Source: DATKCF01 sp035513345
Lineage (GTDB): Bacteria; Gemmatimonadota; Gemmatimonadetes; Longimicrobiales; RSA9
Length of the DNA stretch: 6,253 bases
Direction: 5' to 3'
Assembly (NCBI GenBank): GCA_035513345.1
Contig: DATKCF010000007.1
Location: 1-6,253, forward strand
The notes beneath the pieces were generated by a model, which worked only from the letters and a program-made list of their open reading frames with translations, did not search any database and was not told the origin of the DNA. Position numbers and translations under genes: made by a program. The first letter of the stretch is position 1; each line of letters opens with the position of its first letter. Below are positions 6,072 to 6,253 of this stretch, piece by piece.

Positions 6072-6253
6072 AACAGCGCCCTTCGCTCCCGTCCAGGCGT
6101 CCGCGTCCTGCGAGGCGACTACAGGTCTGAGCGCGTGTCCGGAGTTACCCTGCGCTTTCCTTTCACGAACTCGTTCATCCGGGGACAGGAAACCCCGAGG
6201 CGCCCGGCCACCATCACTCCCGGACTGCGCACCCGCGTGACCTGCCAGCCGGG
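6072..6253 (-). pseudogene. higA: HigA-type (XRE/HTH) antitoxin remnant, frameshifted, runs off right edge
   Basis: Reading in from the right edge on the minus strand gives GRLGVSCPRMNEFVKGKRRV then TPDT. This is the recognition-helix region of HigA-like antitoxins (A-x-RLGVS-x-PR-x-NE-x-x-x-GKR-x-VTPDT). These proteins carry a lambda-repressor-like helix-turn-helix, repress the higBA operon and neutralise the HigB RNase. The frame then meets TAG (6121-6119). Shifting frame after PDT near 6134 gives ALRPVVASQDADAWTGAKGA, which follows the expected TALRLA-x-x-x-GT-x-x-x-FW-x-x-LQ course weakly but in the right register, so one base appears missing. The left boundary is approximate. The 5' end, any higB toxin and the promoter lie outside the window. 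Residues before GRLGV are also somewhat degenerate. A decayed gene is the most likely reading. Confidence 0.72.

Overview
This is a visibly GC-rich bacterial accessory region. Nothing in it fixes the phylum. The mix of toxin-antitoxin (TA) families and the codon composition would suit a high-GC environmental lineage, but that is inference from gene content. There are no rRNA or tRNA genes, no CRISPR array and no recognisable insertion sequence.

Layout, left to right. (1) Positions 1-~175, minus strand: the start of a hicB antitoxin gene running off the left edge, overlapping by 4 nt the tail of a truncated and frameshifted hicA toxin gene. (2) 231-2585, plus strand: the only plus-strand gene, an intact 784-residue protein with an N-terminal 2-oxoglutarate/Fe(II) oxygenase domain and a long C-terminal region carrying a CxCxxC motif. 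(3) 2627-~3730, minus strand: an intact DUF2442 gene, the 3' end of a DUF4160 gene overlapping it, and the C-terminal two-thirds of a DUF4143 protein that has lost its AAA ATPase half. (4) 3750-4949, minus strand: an intact gene for an acidic protein of about 399 residues that I do not recognise. (5) 5130-5953, minus strand: a VapB-like antitoxin fragment, a DUF5615 PIN-like toxin gene broken by one frameshift, and its intact DUF433 antitoxin gene. (6) ~6072-6253, minus strand: a frameshifted HigA-type antitoxin gene running off the right edge.

Overall the window reads as a TA graveyard. Parts of five different TA or TA-like modules lie side by side on one strand. In most of them one or both partners are truncated or frameshifted, while the two long genes between them (the oxygenase and the unknown 399-residue protein) stay open. 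The intact small genes are DUF2442 and DUF433, with hicB intact as far as it is visible. Antitoxin-type members outlasting their toxins is the pattern expected when toxin loss is tolerated. Because several lesions look like single-base losses, sequencing error must be excluded before they are taken as biology. Short inverted repeats overlap the stop codons of several genes and may act as transcript ends.
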